Shown here: positions 46,901 through 54,520 of the stretch, in pieces
Numbering within the stretch: the first letter of the stretch is position 1
Layout: the number at the start of each line of letters is the position of its first letter
Origin: Rapidithrix thailandica
Lineage (GTDB): Bacteria > Bacteroidota > Bacteroidia > Cytophagales > Flammeovirgaceae
Length of the DNA: 64,000 bases
Direction of reading: 5' to 3'
Assembly: GCF_039710355.1 (NCBI RefSeq)
Contig: NZ_JBDKWZ010000001.1
Coordinates: forward strand, 496,001 to 560,000
Position numbers and translations under genes: made by a program
Notes under the pieces: generated by a model
Database searches by the model: none
Told to the model about the DNA's origin: nothing
Seen by the model: only the letters and a program-made list of their open reading frames with translations

Positions 46901-47498
46901 CATTTTGATCGTTGATCACAGCCGTTAAATGGATGTCTTCAGTAAGTTGGCCTTCCAGTTGCAAATTAAGAGCCGAGTTGACTACAACGTCCTGGCTGTT
47001 TCCCACCGAAATGCCTCTACTGATACTCCCGGTTTTATATAATTGATTACTACTGAAGATTTCTTCTTTCTCTAAGGGAGCTTGCTCCTTTGGCAAGGTT
47101 TCTTCCTCCGGGATGCCGTAGTAGCCCGTATCGTAGGCTTCCAGTGACCGGTGATAAGTCATTTCCGCAAAATTGACCGGGAATACTTGGTAGCAGATCC
47201 GGACGGAATCAATTTGTGGAGGTATTTGAAGTTGGTTGGAATCCAAACGAAATCTGAGTTGGTTGGTATTGAGGTCGTATTGAGTGGAAAGCCAATGTTG
47301 TTGAGCGGTGTTAGGCTGTATATCGGTTATCTGAATGGATGAGGCGTGAAGGGAAAGTGTGTCCACTTGTATTGCTTCCATGCTGAAGGGCACCCACTTG
47401 CATCGACTGGCCGTTTGTGCATGGGCTAACCGGGTGCTAAAGCTAAAGCAAAAAAACAGAACAATGAGGCGAAAAAAATGGCTATATGTAAGTCTCAA
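43986..47498 (-). CDS. Large outer-membrane/surface protein of unknown function
   Basis: 1170 residues with a signal peptide (FFRLIVLFFCFSFSTRLAHA). The only start in frame is a TTG at 47498. The N-terminal half includes TGSISRGISVGNSQDVVVNS and LQLEGQLTEDIHLTAVINDQ, a pattern I associate with SprA-like and related large Bacteroidota surface proteins; a beta-rich C-terminal half looks like a membrane barrel and ends in Phe. A DDNNDGIQDLNEF segment (about residue 850) resembles a calcium-binding loop. No enzyme motif is seen. The ISP-like gene begins 110 bases after its stop on the same strand, but a functional link is not evident. Confidence 0.75.
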   Translation of the reverse strand: MRLTYSHFFRLIVLFFCFSFSTRLAHAQTASRCKWVPFSMEAIQVDTLSLHASSIQITDIQPNTAQQHWLSTQYDLNTNQLRFRLDSNQLQIPPQIDSVRICYQVFPVNFAEMTYHRSLEAYDTGYYGIPEEETLPKEQAPLEKEEIFSSNQLYKTGSISRGISVGNSQDVVVNSALNLQLEGQLTEDIHLTAVINDQNVPFQPEGNTLHLQELDKVFVQLKHKHAELSAGDIVLKSDSSYFLKYLKNIQGGQAKVYLGQGGDFESTSSAAVSVAKGQFHIDNISPLEGVSGPYRLQGPNHESFLVVIANSEKVYLDGRQLTRGYQNDYTIDYNTAEITFTNQILITKFSRIKVEFEYAVQQYSRSIFQASHQQRLKNINTYVHFYQEKDNPNSSLLFSLSEADKQLLSDLGDNTTQAFSPAVDTLEEFDVNQILYTQKETLVDGEKRFYFEWAPKESAAPYYRVAFSEVGTNQGNYRLEQNTANGRVYRWHPPVDGIPQGNYAPVRLLVPPTKKQMVTTGVNIRLNKHHRVFVEGAFSEFDKNLFSSLDREDDRGMAIKGGYYAQNLPLSSGNTYRLDYGVDWEFNQESFTPIDRFRSIEYDRNWAIQQDSTGEDQILNAHIGLKKDSKNAVKYRFSIRDKQNVVSGTQHWAELKKSLGKFYLQSQAFLLKSEHPQVNSDWQRLQMQLAYQGNKFQPGYQYQLDKNSTRTIANDSIVNSLMNYEAHEWFIQNGDSTQNRYRIAYTLRDDYQPLEGQLSHSSHSQTVQANYAIQQTHQQLNFVFTYRLLENLSVAKQPDEETVMGRLDWNTSWLDKHIRSELSYASTSGRELKREYIFVKVEPGKGTHTWRDDNNDGIQDLNEFYPAVLPDEMNYAKFFLPSTEYINAFALNFQYKLYWEMPRGWKNQRGFKRFLQRFSMRSSVAVNKKVTSESIWTRILPWDTGISKEELLADQSVLRNTLFFNRKSPKFGMELRTLLARNKQLLSNGFENRSNREWLLNSRWNLTSVLFSGWELAEGSVENTSNFLTERNYQIQHYRLASEWAWQPNAYFRFSTTLEVKQKEDQSETEVPPEDALIKQMKFSLKWSKAVKRTINAQFNLIHIDYEGVVNSPVGYEILEALQPGTNFTWNLNWIQRLTNGLQLKVIYHGRKPPQQDSIHLGRMQVTALF

Positions 47499-47942
47499 AA
47501 AAAATCCCTGCTTGAATGAAAAAACGAATGAGGCTTATATCCTTTGGTTGTATAACGTTATAAATGTATAAATTTTTTGGTACTAGCATCGTGGATGAGC
47601 ATTTTCAGGAAATCTCCTCTCTTTTTCACCCATAGTCCGATGAATAACTCAATAAGTTTTATTTTCCAAACAAAAATAAAAAGTTATCTCAGAATACGTC
47701 TTTTCTATAGTTATAAGAGCATGTTTAAATTTCATCTATTGGGTCTGAAACTCTCATTTCAAGAACCTCCGTGCAGTATTATTTCGTTTAATAATGCTAT
47801 TCTGAGAACCCTGACCTGAGAATTTTTTACGGCCTATTGAAAGGGGATCTCCCGTAATGAATTTTAGGTATGCTTGAAGTATAGCTATAAGATAGTGGGC
47901 ATGGTGTGCAATGCTTTGGTTGTCGTAAATCCAGCCGGAGTT
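47499..47942. other. Intergenic region containing a MITE
   Basis: About 440 bases, most of which (47717-47875) is a degenerate MITE of family 2. A short frame read across it encodes MFKFHLLGLKLSFQE, the remnant of the element's own reading frame rather than a gene. Confidence 0.6.
47717..47875 (+). mobile_element. MITE-like element, family 2, degenerate copy 1 (159 bp)
   Basis: Begins GAGCATGTTTAAATTTC and ends TTTTAGGTATGCTT, the inverse of the start with several mismatches. Interior shares long identical stretches with the reverse complement of 49381-49542 (AAACTCTCATTTCA, CTGAGAACCCT, CTGAGAATT). The element's short reading frame is disrupted by indels. It lies in the opposite orientation to copy 2. 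Confidence 0.7.
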
Positions 47943-49163
47943 TTAAGAGCTGCAGTTCTGAAAATATTTTTTACGGGCCGGCTTCGAACCCTTCTGTATG
48001 GCAAGTAGCCAATCTTTACAGGCTGCCCCGTATTGGTGAAGCCGTTCTTTACAGTTGCCGCGCAAGTAGTAGGTAATGGCCTTGTCCGGACGAAGAAATA
48101 CTGCCCAGCTACAGTCTTTCATTGCGTTTTGGTATTGTTCTGTTTCGAAATAAAGTTTGGCCCTGGTATAAAAAATTTCATAGTGAATGCTCGGCGTAGA
48201 GGAGGGATGCACTAACATTGAATAGGCTTCCCCATAGGTACTTTTATATTCGTCAATAATTACATCCCGTGCTTCGTCCAAATGTTTTAACGCTGCCCTA
48301 TAATTTTGATAATTGTCGATATAAATATTAGCAATCTCCATCCGGGCTTTTAAATCATACGGATTGGTATTGATAATTGTGCTGAGTACCTCAATGGCTT
48401 CGTCATACATATTCAACTGTTGATAACAAATAGAAAGCTTATAATAATACCGGATGGGAAGGTTGTATTCAAAATCCTGAATGATTTGCAGGTTCTTCAG
48501 TGCTTTTTGATAAGCCTGGTTTTCAAAGTCAATTTCAAGTTGATCTTTCACCTTACTCAGGACTCTGTCTTTAAAGAGTTGCGCTTCAAGATCTTCCGGC
48601 CGAAGCGAAACCAATGAGTCCAGTTCATTGAGTGTGAGCCGGTATTGTTGATTCCGGTAGTATTCCAAGGCTTTGCCATATAAAGCCATCCGGGCTTTTT
48701 GCATTTCTTTTTCATGTTGCTGGTTGATATAGGAATTTACAAAGCCAAAAATGACAATGACTAACACCATGACCCCCATGAAGGCAGAAATCCAATAAAG
48801 TGCTATTTTCTCATCTCTGATCCGGTCTTCTTTGGAGTAGCTCTGAAAAATCGTAGAGCGTCCGGTGTTTTTTTTAGGCGCGGTTTTTTCAGCTTGATAA
48901 GCACTATGATATTGGTGGTTTTGGCTATAGGTAGTAGAAGTTTGAAAAGTATAATAGCTTAATAATAAGTCGTATTGCGCTTTTTTATGTTCATCCGAGA
49001 GTACCTGATAGGCATTATTGATGATTTTAAACAGTTCTTCTGCTCGGGGGTTATGGGGGTTGCGGTCCGGGTGGTATTGGAGAGCTAGTTTTTTATAAGC
49101 CGACTTTATTTCAGCTTGTGTTGCATCTGTGCGAATTCCTAATATATCATAATAACTATTCAT
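47943..49163 (-). CDS. DnaJ-domain membrane protein with TPR repeats
   Basis: 406 residues. An N-terminal J domain with the HPD motif (YHPDRNPHNPRAEELFKII, HPD at 31-33) would stimulate an Hsp70/DnaK partner. One transmembrane helix follows (SAFMGVMVLVIVIFGFVNSY, about 130-150), and the C-terminal part consists of TPR-like repeats (YYKLSICYQQLNMYDEAIEV). The topology suggests J domain in the cytosol and TPRs in the periplasm, or the reverse. It is unlike DnaJ (no G/F, zinc or CTD). It is bracketed by two oppositely oriented MITEs of the same family, 47717-47875 and 49381-49542. Confidence 0.88.
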   Translation of the reverse strand: MNSYYDILGIRTDATQAEIKSAYKKLALQYHPDRNPHNPRAEELFKIINNAYQVLSDEHKKAQYDLLLSYYTFQTSTTYSQNHQYHSAYQAEKTAPKKNTGRSTIFQSYSKEDRIRDEKIALYWISAFMGVMVLVIVIFGFVNSYINQQHEKEMQKARMALYGKALEYYRNQQYRLTLNELDSLVSLRPEDLEAQLFKDRVLSKVKDQLEIDFENQAYQKALKNLQIIQDFEYNLPIRYYYKLSICYQQLNMYDEAIEVLSTIINTNPYDLKARMEIANIYIDNYQNYRAALKHLDEARDVIIDEYKSTYGEAYSMLVHPSSTPSIHYEIFYTRAKLYFETEQYQNAMKDCSWAVFLRPDKAITYYLRGNCKERLHQYGAACKDWLLAIQKGSKPARKKYFQNCSS

Positions 49164-49844
49164 TTATTTGGAGATAATGTAGAATAATTACGTATTTATT
49201 TGCATCTTTGTTGGTGTAACTTCTTGATTCTATTGTTTAAGGAAAACATTTTGAATCTTGATTGATTTAGAACTGCCTGTAAATTTAAAGTATTGTAAGT
49301 ATTCATTCCATTTAAAAAAACAAATAATACTTAACAAATACTTTCCTAAAACAAGGCCTTTGAGTATCAAAAAGCGATAAGAGCATGTTTAGAATTCTTT
49401 GTGGGGAACCACCCCTTTGGTGGTAATAATTCTCAGTTTAGGGTTCTCAGCATAGTAGTTTTGTAGTTCGACACTCAAAATACTGAAATGAGCTTCCTGA
49501 AATGAGAGTTTTTGGATCAAAGAGTGAAATTTAAACATATTCTAACTTTACCAACACAAAATTTAATCCATTTCAGGAATCTGTGTTCTTGTCTTTTTTC
49601 TATCATGGAATGTGTAATTGATCTATATTATTACATTCTATCATTTCATTTCATCTTACTCAAAAGATACTATCAGAGAGGTATTGTGCTTTTGTATTCG
49701 AAATAAACCATTGTTTTTTTCGTAAATATTACAAGTAGGAACTTTCCAGGGCAGGCAGATTCACATCCGAATCTAACTATTTTAGCCGTATACTTTTAAA
49801 ACTAAGGATAATATTGATTTTAATTGTAAACTAAGAAATCACAT
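49164..49844. other. Intergenic region with MITE copy 2 and a small-gene promoter
   Basis: About 680 bases. The MITE at 49381-49542 accounts for the middle; the rest is AT-rich without an evident gene. The last 60 bases should contain the promoter of the 38-codon ORF. Confidence 0.5.
49381..49542 (-). mobile_element. MITE-like element, family 2, copy 2 (162 bp) with 49-codon ORF
   Basis: Terminal inverted repeats GAGCATGTTTAGAATTC (left) and GAATATGTTTAAATTTC (right, read inward on the minus strand), flanked by a 3-bp direct repeat TAA (49378-49380, 49543-49545), as expected for IS5-group target duplications. On the minus strand an ATG inside one end repeat opens a 49-codon frame (49538-49389, starting MFKFHSLIQKLSFQEAHFSI) whose TAA lies inside the other. 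No full transposase is present. It is probably a deletion derivative of a larger IS. Confidence 0.78.
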
Positions 49845-49961
49845 ATGAAAAAAAATAAGTACTCAATTGAAGTAGAAGTGAATTCTGAAGAGAAGGCAAA
49901 AGCATTATATGCAATTATTGGGAAAGCAATGTCATCAAAAAAGCCGACAGATAAAAAATAA
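49845..49961 (+). CDS. Small 38-residue protein with its own terminator
   Basis: ATG at 49845 to TAA at 49961, reading MKKNKYSIEVEVNSEEKAKA and then a short Lys-rich tail. Composition is coherent (amphipathic, charged) and the unit is followed 30 bases later by a strong terminator, arguing that this is a genuine independently transcribed gene. I do not recognise a family; it may be a small regulatory or DNA/RNA-binding peptide. The next gene (AlbA_2) starts 134 bases downstream. Confidence 0.55.
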   Translation: MKKNKYSIEVEVNSEEKAKALYAIIGKAMSSKKPTDKK

Positions 49962-49990
49962 GGCATTATTTGAGAGTTCATATTCTCTAA

Positions 49991-50018
49991 AAGGAAGGCT
50001 ACTGATAGCCTTCCTTTT
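49991..50018 (+). terminator. Terminator of the 38-residue ORF
   Basis: An 11-bp stem AAGGAAGGCTA / TAGCCTTCCTT with a CTGA loop followed by TTTTA. Confidence 0.85.
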
Positions 50019-50094
50019 TATTTTTCTCTTGGTGTACAGATTGGGATAATTGATCGATATCTTTTAACTTACATCAAACCTCAACCAGTTATCT

Positions 50095-50724
50095 GTGGAA
50101 CTAAAAGAACTCAAAAGCTTGATCCGCAAAGGAGAATCCGGCACCTTGGATTTTAAACAACAAATATCCAGTGTTTATAAAATAGCAAAAACGATCGTGT
50201 CTTTTGCTAATACTAGAGGGGGGAGAATTTTGGTAGGAGTGACGGATGCCCGGGAACTGATGGGTGTGGACCCGGAAGAGGAAAAATATTTGATCAATGA
50301 GGCGGCTCGCTTTTACTGTCGCCCTCCGGTAACCCTTTCTTTTGATCAGATAGAAGAAAAAGGAAAAGTCATCCTGATTGTAGAGATCGCCGAAAGTGAG
50401 GTAAAGCCACATACTTGCTTGGGATTGGATGACACTTGGACGGTTTATGTGCGGATGAATGATAAAAGTGTGATGGCAAGTAAACTTGTGGAGGATAATT
50501 TACGTAAAAATGTTATCGAACCCATCAAGAAAACCGATTTGACTTCCAAGGAGAAGAATTTGTTGGATTTTTTGAAGAGACATGAACGGATCACCGTAAA
50601 ACAATACTCCTCGATGATCAATGTCTCGGAAAGGCGGGCAAAACGCATTTTGATCGATTTGACGGAAAAAGGATTGTTGCTTTTACACGATTTTGAGAAA
50701 GATGTTTTTTATAGCCTCGCATAA
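50095..50724 (+). CDS. AlbA_2 (Schlafen-like) domain protein with C-terminal winged helix
   Basis: 209 residues, starting at a GTG at 50095 (MELKELKSLIRKGESGTLDF). The AlbA_2 domain covers about 1-125 with FANTRGGRILVGVTDARELM, the core of ATP/nucleic-acid-binding Schlafen-type domains. A C-terminal wHTH (about 140-205; FLKRHERITVKQYSSMINVS, then RRAKRILIDLTEKGLLLL) suggests DNA binding. This pairing is frequent in Bacteroidota putative transcriptional regulators. Target genes are unknown; it is followed by a YbjN-like gene 180 bases downstream. Confidence 0.85.
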   Translation: MELKELKSLIRKGESGTLDFKQQISSVYKIAKTIVSFANTRGGRILVGVTDARELMGVDPEEEKYLINEAARFYCRPPVTLSFDQIEEKGKVILIVEIAESEVKPHTCLGLDDTWTVYVRMNDKSVMASKLVEDNLRKNVIEPIKKTDLTSKEKNLLDFLKRHERITVKQYSSMINVSERRAKRILIDLTEKGLLLLHDFEKDVFYSLA

Positions 50725-50903
50725 GATAAGGGAGCGATGGGATAGCATTGTTTTTCAATGTTTATTCCAGTAAATTTATAGTAAAAGCAGAATCATCGCT
50801 TTTGATTTTTTGAGTGAAAGCAATCAAAATGATTAGGAAAAATTGTTCATTAACAGATTGAACACGATTTGACCTTTGTACAACAAGCATAATAGTTAAT
50901 TTT

Positions 50904-51296
50904 ATGAACCATTTTGAAAAAGTAAAAGATTATTTACGTGAACTGGACTATGACATTGTTCATGAAGATGAAGATGAACAGTTAGTCGTAGTGGACAAAG
51001 AAGATCATGGAATCAAAAACTTGGTAATCGATTGCGAAGATCCTATTTTGGTGATCGAGCAACACTTGTTTGATTTGAAAAATGATTCTTTGGACGTTTA
51101 CAAACAGTTGTTGGTCAAAAACAGGGAAATAGTACATGGGGCTTTTGTGATGGATGAAAGTGGGAGAAAGGTCCTGTTTAGAGATACTTTGCAATTAGAA
51201 AATCTGGATTTGAACGAGCTGGAAGGTTCTCTCAATTCCTTAGCATTGCTATTGAGCGAGTATTACAATGAATTAATTGAGTTTTCAAAAAACTAA
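50904..51296 (+). CDS. YbjN-like protein
   Basis: 130 residues, acidic and soluble. The fold resembles YbjN/type III secretion chaperone-like proteins: an N-terminal helix (FEKVKDYLRELDYDIVHEDE), a beta-sheet (EQLVVVDKEDHGIKNLVIDC) and a final helical arm. It precedes pspA by 10 bases, an association seen repeatedly in Bacteroidota and Proteobacteria, so I infer a role with PspA in membrane stress. The family call rests on pattern and neighbourhood. Confidence 0.65.
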   Translation: MNHFEKVKDYLRELDYDIVHEDEDEQLVVVDKEDHGIKNLVIDCEDPILVIEQHLFDLKNDSLDVYKQLLVKNREIVHGAFVMDESGRKVLFRDTLQLENLDLNELEGSLNSLALLLSEYYNELIEFSKN

Positions 51297-51306
51297 ACAA
51301 TAAGCT

Positions 51307-52056
51307 ATGTCTTTTTTTAAGCGACTTTTTAATATAGGTTCAGCGGAAGTGCACTCTGCCATCGATAAAATTGAAGATCCTGTGAAAATGACAGAGCAGG
51401 GGATCCGCGATTTGAAGTCGGATTTAGATAAGAGTCTGAAGGGACTGGCCGAAGTAAAAGCCATTGAAATCCGTACCCGGAAAGAAGCTGAACAACAAAA
51501 AGCCCTTGCCTCAGATTATGAAAATAAAGCCATGATGCTCTTAAAACGGGCTCAGGACGGACAGGTAGCTCCTGAAGAGGCGGACCGTTTGGCAAGCCAG
51601 GCACTGACTAAAAAAGAACAGGCTTTGCAGCAAGCGGCCAACAGTCAGAAAATGCTACAAACTCACGAAGCTTCCGTGGCAAAAATGGAGCAGAATGTAC
51701 ATCGTTTGAAAAACCAGATCAGCACTTGGGAAAATGAGCTGAAAACCTTGAAAGCTCGCTCTAAAGTGTCTCAAGCGACTACAAAATTGAACAAACAGCT
51801 GGCTAATATTGATTCGGGAGGGACCATCACTATGTTGGAGCGTATGAAAGAAAAAGTGGACCAACAGGAGGCGCTGGCCGAATCCTATGGAGATCTTGCT
51901 AATACAGCAAAAAGTGTGGACGAAGAAATCGACCAAGCCTTATTAGGTTCGGGTTCCTCTTCTTCCTCCTCTTCCGATTCACTGTTGGCACTGAAAGCCA
52001 AAATGGGGTTAAATGCTCCTAAAGAAGACTCGGGTTCTCAAGGAACGAATTCATAA
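51307..52056 (+). CDS. pspA: PspA/IM30 family membrane-stress protein
   Basis: 249 residues. PspA/IM30 proteins are ESCRT-III-like and form helical assemblies on damaged membranes. The N-terminal amphipathic helix (MSFFKRLFNIGSAEVHSAID) binds lipids; the KIEDPVKMTEQGIRDLKSDL segment and the long coiled coil up to about 195 are characteristic. A Ser-rich linker (residues about 215-225) precedes the short final helix (LLALKAKMGLN). It forms a unit with the YbjN-like gene and ends in a terminator. Confidence 0.93.
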   Translation: MSFFKRLFNIGSAEVHSAIDKIEDPVKMTEQGIRDLKSDLDKSLKGLAEVKAIEIRTRKEAEQQKALASDYENKAMMLLKRAQDGQVAPEEADRLASQALTKKEQALQQAANSQKMLQTHEASVAKMEQNVHRLKNQISTWENELKTLKARSKVSQATTKLNKQLANIDSGGTITMLERMKEKVDQQEALAESYGDLANTAKSVDEEIDQALLGSGSSSSSSSDSLLALKAKMGLNAPKEDSGSQGTNS

Positions 52057-52078
52057 AGAAACAACTCATCATATCCCG

Positions 52079-52110
52079 ATAGCGTCAGTGCACCACTGAC
52101 GCTATTTTTC
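52079..52110 (+). terminator. Terminator after pspA
   Basis: A 12-bp stem ATAGCGTCAGTG / CACTGACGCTAT followed by TTTTTC. Confidence 0.85.
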
Positions 52111-52201
52111 TTCTATGGTGTATACAATTGCTCCGTGTAGTTATTCCAACTCTGGGTAAATCAATCGGTTAATCCTGGAGTTTATCCGAAAAAATTTTAC
52201 A

Positions 52202-52540
52202 ATGATTGTGGTTACTGCCTCTTGGCTGAAATATATTAATCCCTTTATTCGAGCGATGGCTTTGTTCCCTTTTGTATTGGTAGCGGAAAAGTCATTTAAG
52301 GAAGATGATGTACTGATCAATCACGAAAAGATCCATTTACGCCAACAGCTTGAGTTGTTGGTGCTGCCTTTCTACATTTTATACCTCATACATTATTCCA
52401 TTAACTTGCTCAAGTATAAATCCCATTGGGAAGCCTATCATCATATAGTGTTTGAAAGGGAAGCTTATCAAAATGAGCGAAACCTGGATTATTTAAACTC
52501 CAGAGGGGTATGGGCTTTTCAAGGCTATTGGAAGAAATGA
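52202..52540 (+). CDS. Tiny membrane protein with HExxH zinc-peptidase-like motif
   Basis: 112 residues. HEKIH at 41-45 is a gluzincin-type HExxH motif, followed by a hydrophobic helix (ELLVLPFYILYLIHYSINLL, about 51-70) and then AYHHIVFEREAYQNER, where Glu85 or Glu87 could be the third zinc ligand. This HExxH-TM-(E)xxEA arrangement recurs in small Bacteroidota proteins. It could be a minimal peptidase or a zinc-binding membrane protein; activity is unproven. Monocistronic, 20 bases before the convergent HD gene. Confidence 0.65.
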   Translation: MIVVTASWLKYINPFIRAMALFPFVLVAEKSFKEDDVLINHEKIHLRQQLELLVLPFYILYLIHYSINLLKYKSHWEAYHHIVFEREAYQNERNLDYLNSRGVWAFQGYWKK

Positions 52541-52562
52541 CTGAAGGCTAAGTCACTGCCAT

Positions 52563-53129
52563 TTAGTTGTTGAAAAACTGCTGATACTCCTCAATTTTCC
52601 TCGTAAGCCGTTTTGCCAAAACTTCATTGGCTTGGGAAAGAGTTTGATAAATGACTTGAGCTTCTTCCCGGTAAGCGATTTTTTTCTCCGTATTCCAATA
52701 AAAGGGAGGTTGATACAGGTTGGTAACCCGGTCAGCCATTTTTACCATCCATATTTCCTTAGGCTGTTGTCGAATCCTTTCCAGGCTGTCAGCCATTTGG
52801 GCTTCTTTGGAAGGCAGGTTTTTGTTTTTGGTTAAGGCCTGTACCCCATGAGCCACTTCTTCGCCAAAGTGTTGTTGTAATTCGTCAAACGTATGATGGG
52901 TGTCTTCCAATATATCGTGCAATAAAGCACACTGAATAGCGAGATTTCCATTCAGTCCACCGGACTGCGCCAGGGCATTGATAACCTCCATTGCCACATT
53001 GCCAATATGGGTCAGGTAATCGAGGTATTGGTCCTTTTGGGAGCCTCCATAGTTTTGTCCTTGATGGGCTAGGCTGGCGAAGTGCCAGGCTTTCCGGTAA
53101 ATTTCAGGAGACCAGTTACTCTTCTTCAT
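52563..53129 (-). CDS. HD-domain hydrolase, small alarmone hydrolase-like
   Basis: 188 residues resembling the hydrolase half of RelA/SpoT and MESH1. Metal ligands are visible: His in YLTHIGNVAMEV, HD in CALLHDILEDT (with the catalytic Glu-Asp), and Asp in KMADRVTNLYQPP. The FGEEVAHGVQALTKNK segment also fits. Such stand-alone small alarmone hydrolases degrade (p)ppGpp or related nucleotides; exact specificity cannot be seen. No synthetase domain is present. Confidence 0.87.
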   Translation of the reverse strand: MKKSNWSPEIYRKAWHFASLAHQGQNYGGSQKDQYLDYLTHIGNVAMEVINALAQSGGLNGNLAIQCALLHDILEDTHHTFDELQQHFGEEVAHGVQALTKNKNLPSKEAQMADSLERIRQQPKEIWMVKMADRVTNLYQPPFYWNTEKKIAYREEAQVIYQTLSQANEVLAKRLTRKIEEYQQFFNN

Positions 53130-53180
53130 TTGTATATCCTATTTAGTGAAATTTCATTGAGAGACATTGGGTGTGGGCCG

Positions 53181-54425
53181 TTACTTTTTTTGCCTTTTGA
53201 GCTTTTCCCGGTGTATTTCAAAATCGAACAATACACTGAAAATATGGGCATCTAGGCCATCACTTCTGGAGTAATAGGCGTACCGAAGGGTGGTTTCTTT
53301 GAAGTATTTTTCCTTCTTTCCCAGTTTTTTAAAGGGGGCAAAACGAACTCCCGCACCCAGTTTATAACTATAAAATCCGGAGAGGTCATAATCGGAAGTA
53401 TAGAACAGGCTTTTTTCCAGATGTTCTTTATAAGGCCGGAAATAGTCGGCTTGTGTTTGATGGTAATACCTAAGGATCGGGTATACGGAAAATAAATGGT
53501 TGATTTTAAATGGAACTTCCAGGTTGATGGTGTGCGCCCGTATCCCAAAATTATCCCAGTAGTACCGGTAATAAGTCCGCAAAATCCACTGGCTCCCCAA
53601 AAAGTAATTAAATTGAATTCCCAAAGGAATTTTGACCCGTTCTTGAGGGAGGTTTTCCACTTTTGCTTGTTCTGATTCTACAAAATAAACCCTGTGAAAG
53701 GGAGTTGCTAATAATCCCTTTTGGTAAACCAGGTTGGGGAATATGCCCAGCGTCATTTTCGTGTTGATGACTTGGTATAGGCTCATAGACCAGCGAAGAG
53801 AGTTGCGTTTGTACTCATCAAACCACTCTTTGTTTCGAAGTTCTTCCGGGTAAATTAGCTTTTTTGCCTGTAAGAAGTGATTAGGATTTAACCTGCCCCA
53901 ACGCAGATCGTCAAAATATCCTTGTAAACCTAAGGACCATTTCCGGGTTTGTGCCGGGTTTTGATGGCTAAGCCAAATATCTGCTCCCCGTGAGAAGTAA
54001 TCCGATTCAATCGAAAAAGATAGAGTGCTTCCCCATTCCCAACCGCTTTGTTTCATTTTCCTTCCGTAACCTACGGAAAAATGAGTCCGTGCATCTTTAC
54101 TGGATGCCGAAGACACATCAAAGTCGATTTTATCGGTGGATGCCGAGCTGATGACATCAACTCCCAGGTTAACGTGAATGGTATGCGTACTGTCGATTGT
54201 ATGGGCGATGATCATCTCCGGCATGTTGGCTGTCAACTCCTCGGTGCCTTTTCCTCCGGTCACGGCAGAATGTTTTCCGCCTTGGGCGTAATGAGAATAT
54301 AAAAGTTGTACGGATGTGGTTGAAACTTTCTTTTTCTGGTAATGGGAAGAACTGCTTTGTGGCGCTTGGCTAAAGGCGAAGTGAAGGATAAAAAAGCTAG
54401 TGAACAGGGTGAATATAATTTTCAT
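53181..54425 (-). CDS. DUF3570 outer-membrane protein
   Basis: 414 residues with a signal peptide (FTLFTSFFILHFAFSQ). The DUF3570 hallmark VQLLYSHYAQGGKHSAVTGG with GTEELT is near the N-terminus; beta-strand alternation to the end (LFDFEIHREKLKRQKK) fits a barrel. It is the last gene of the minus-strand Trx-ApbE / DUF4266 / DUF3570 set, with 95 bases to DUF4266. This gene trio is conserved across several phyla and is thought to be an extracytosolic redox module. Specific function is unknown. Confidence 0.9.
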   Translation of the reverse strand: MKIIFTLFTSFFILHFAFSQAPQSSSSHYQKKKVSTTSVQLLYSHYAQGGKHSAVTGGKGTEELTANMPEMIIAHTIDSTHTIHVNLGVDVISSASTDKIDFDVSSASSKDARTHFSVGYGRKMKQSGWEWGSTLSFSIESDYFSRGADIWLSHQNPAQTRKWSLGLQGYFDDLRWGRLNPNHFLQAKKLIYPEELRNKEWFDEYKRNSLRWSMSLYQVINTKMTLGIFPNLVYQKGLLATPFHRVYFVESEQAKVENLPQERVKIPLGIQFNYFLGSQWILRTYYRYYWDNFGIRAHTINLEVPFKINHLFSVYPILRYYHQTQADYFRPYKEHLEKSLFYTSDYDLSGFYSYKLGAGVRFAPFKKLGKKEKYFKETTLRYAYYSRSDGLDAHIFSVLFDFEIHREKLKRQKK

Positions 54426-54520
54426 AAGTCGGAAGAATGTTGTTTGTCAATTTTTAGGAATGATGTGCGACTACTGTGTAAGTGTATTGGTGTAGATGCG
54501 TCTCTGTCATTTCTTGTTAA

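Noticed and set aside
51950..51985. Ser-codon repeat in pspA as a phase-variable tract
   Set aside because: Codons are mixed (tct, tcc) rather than a uniform simple repeat, so slippage is unlikely.
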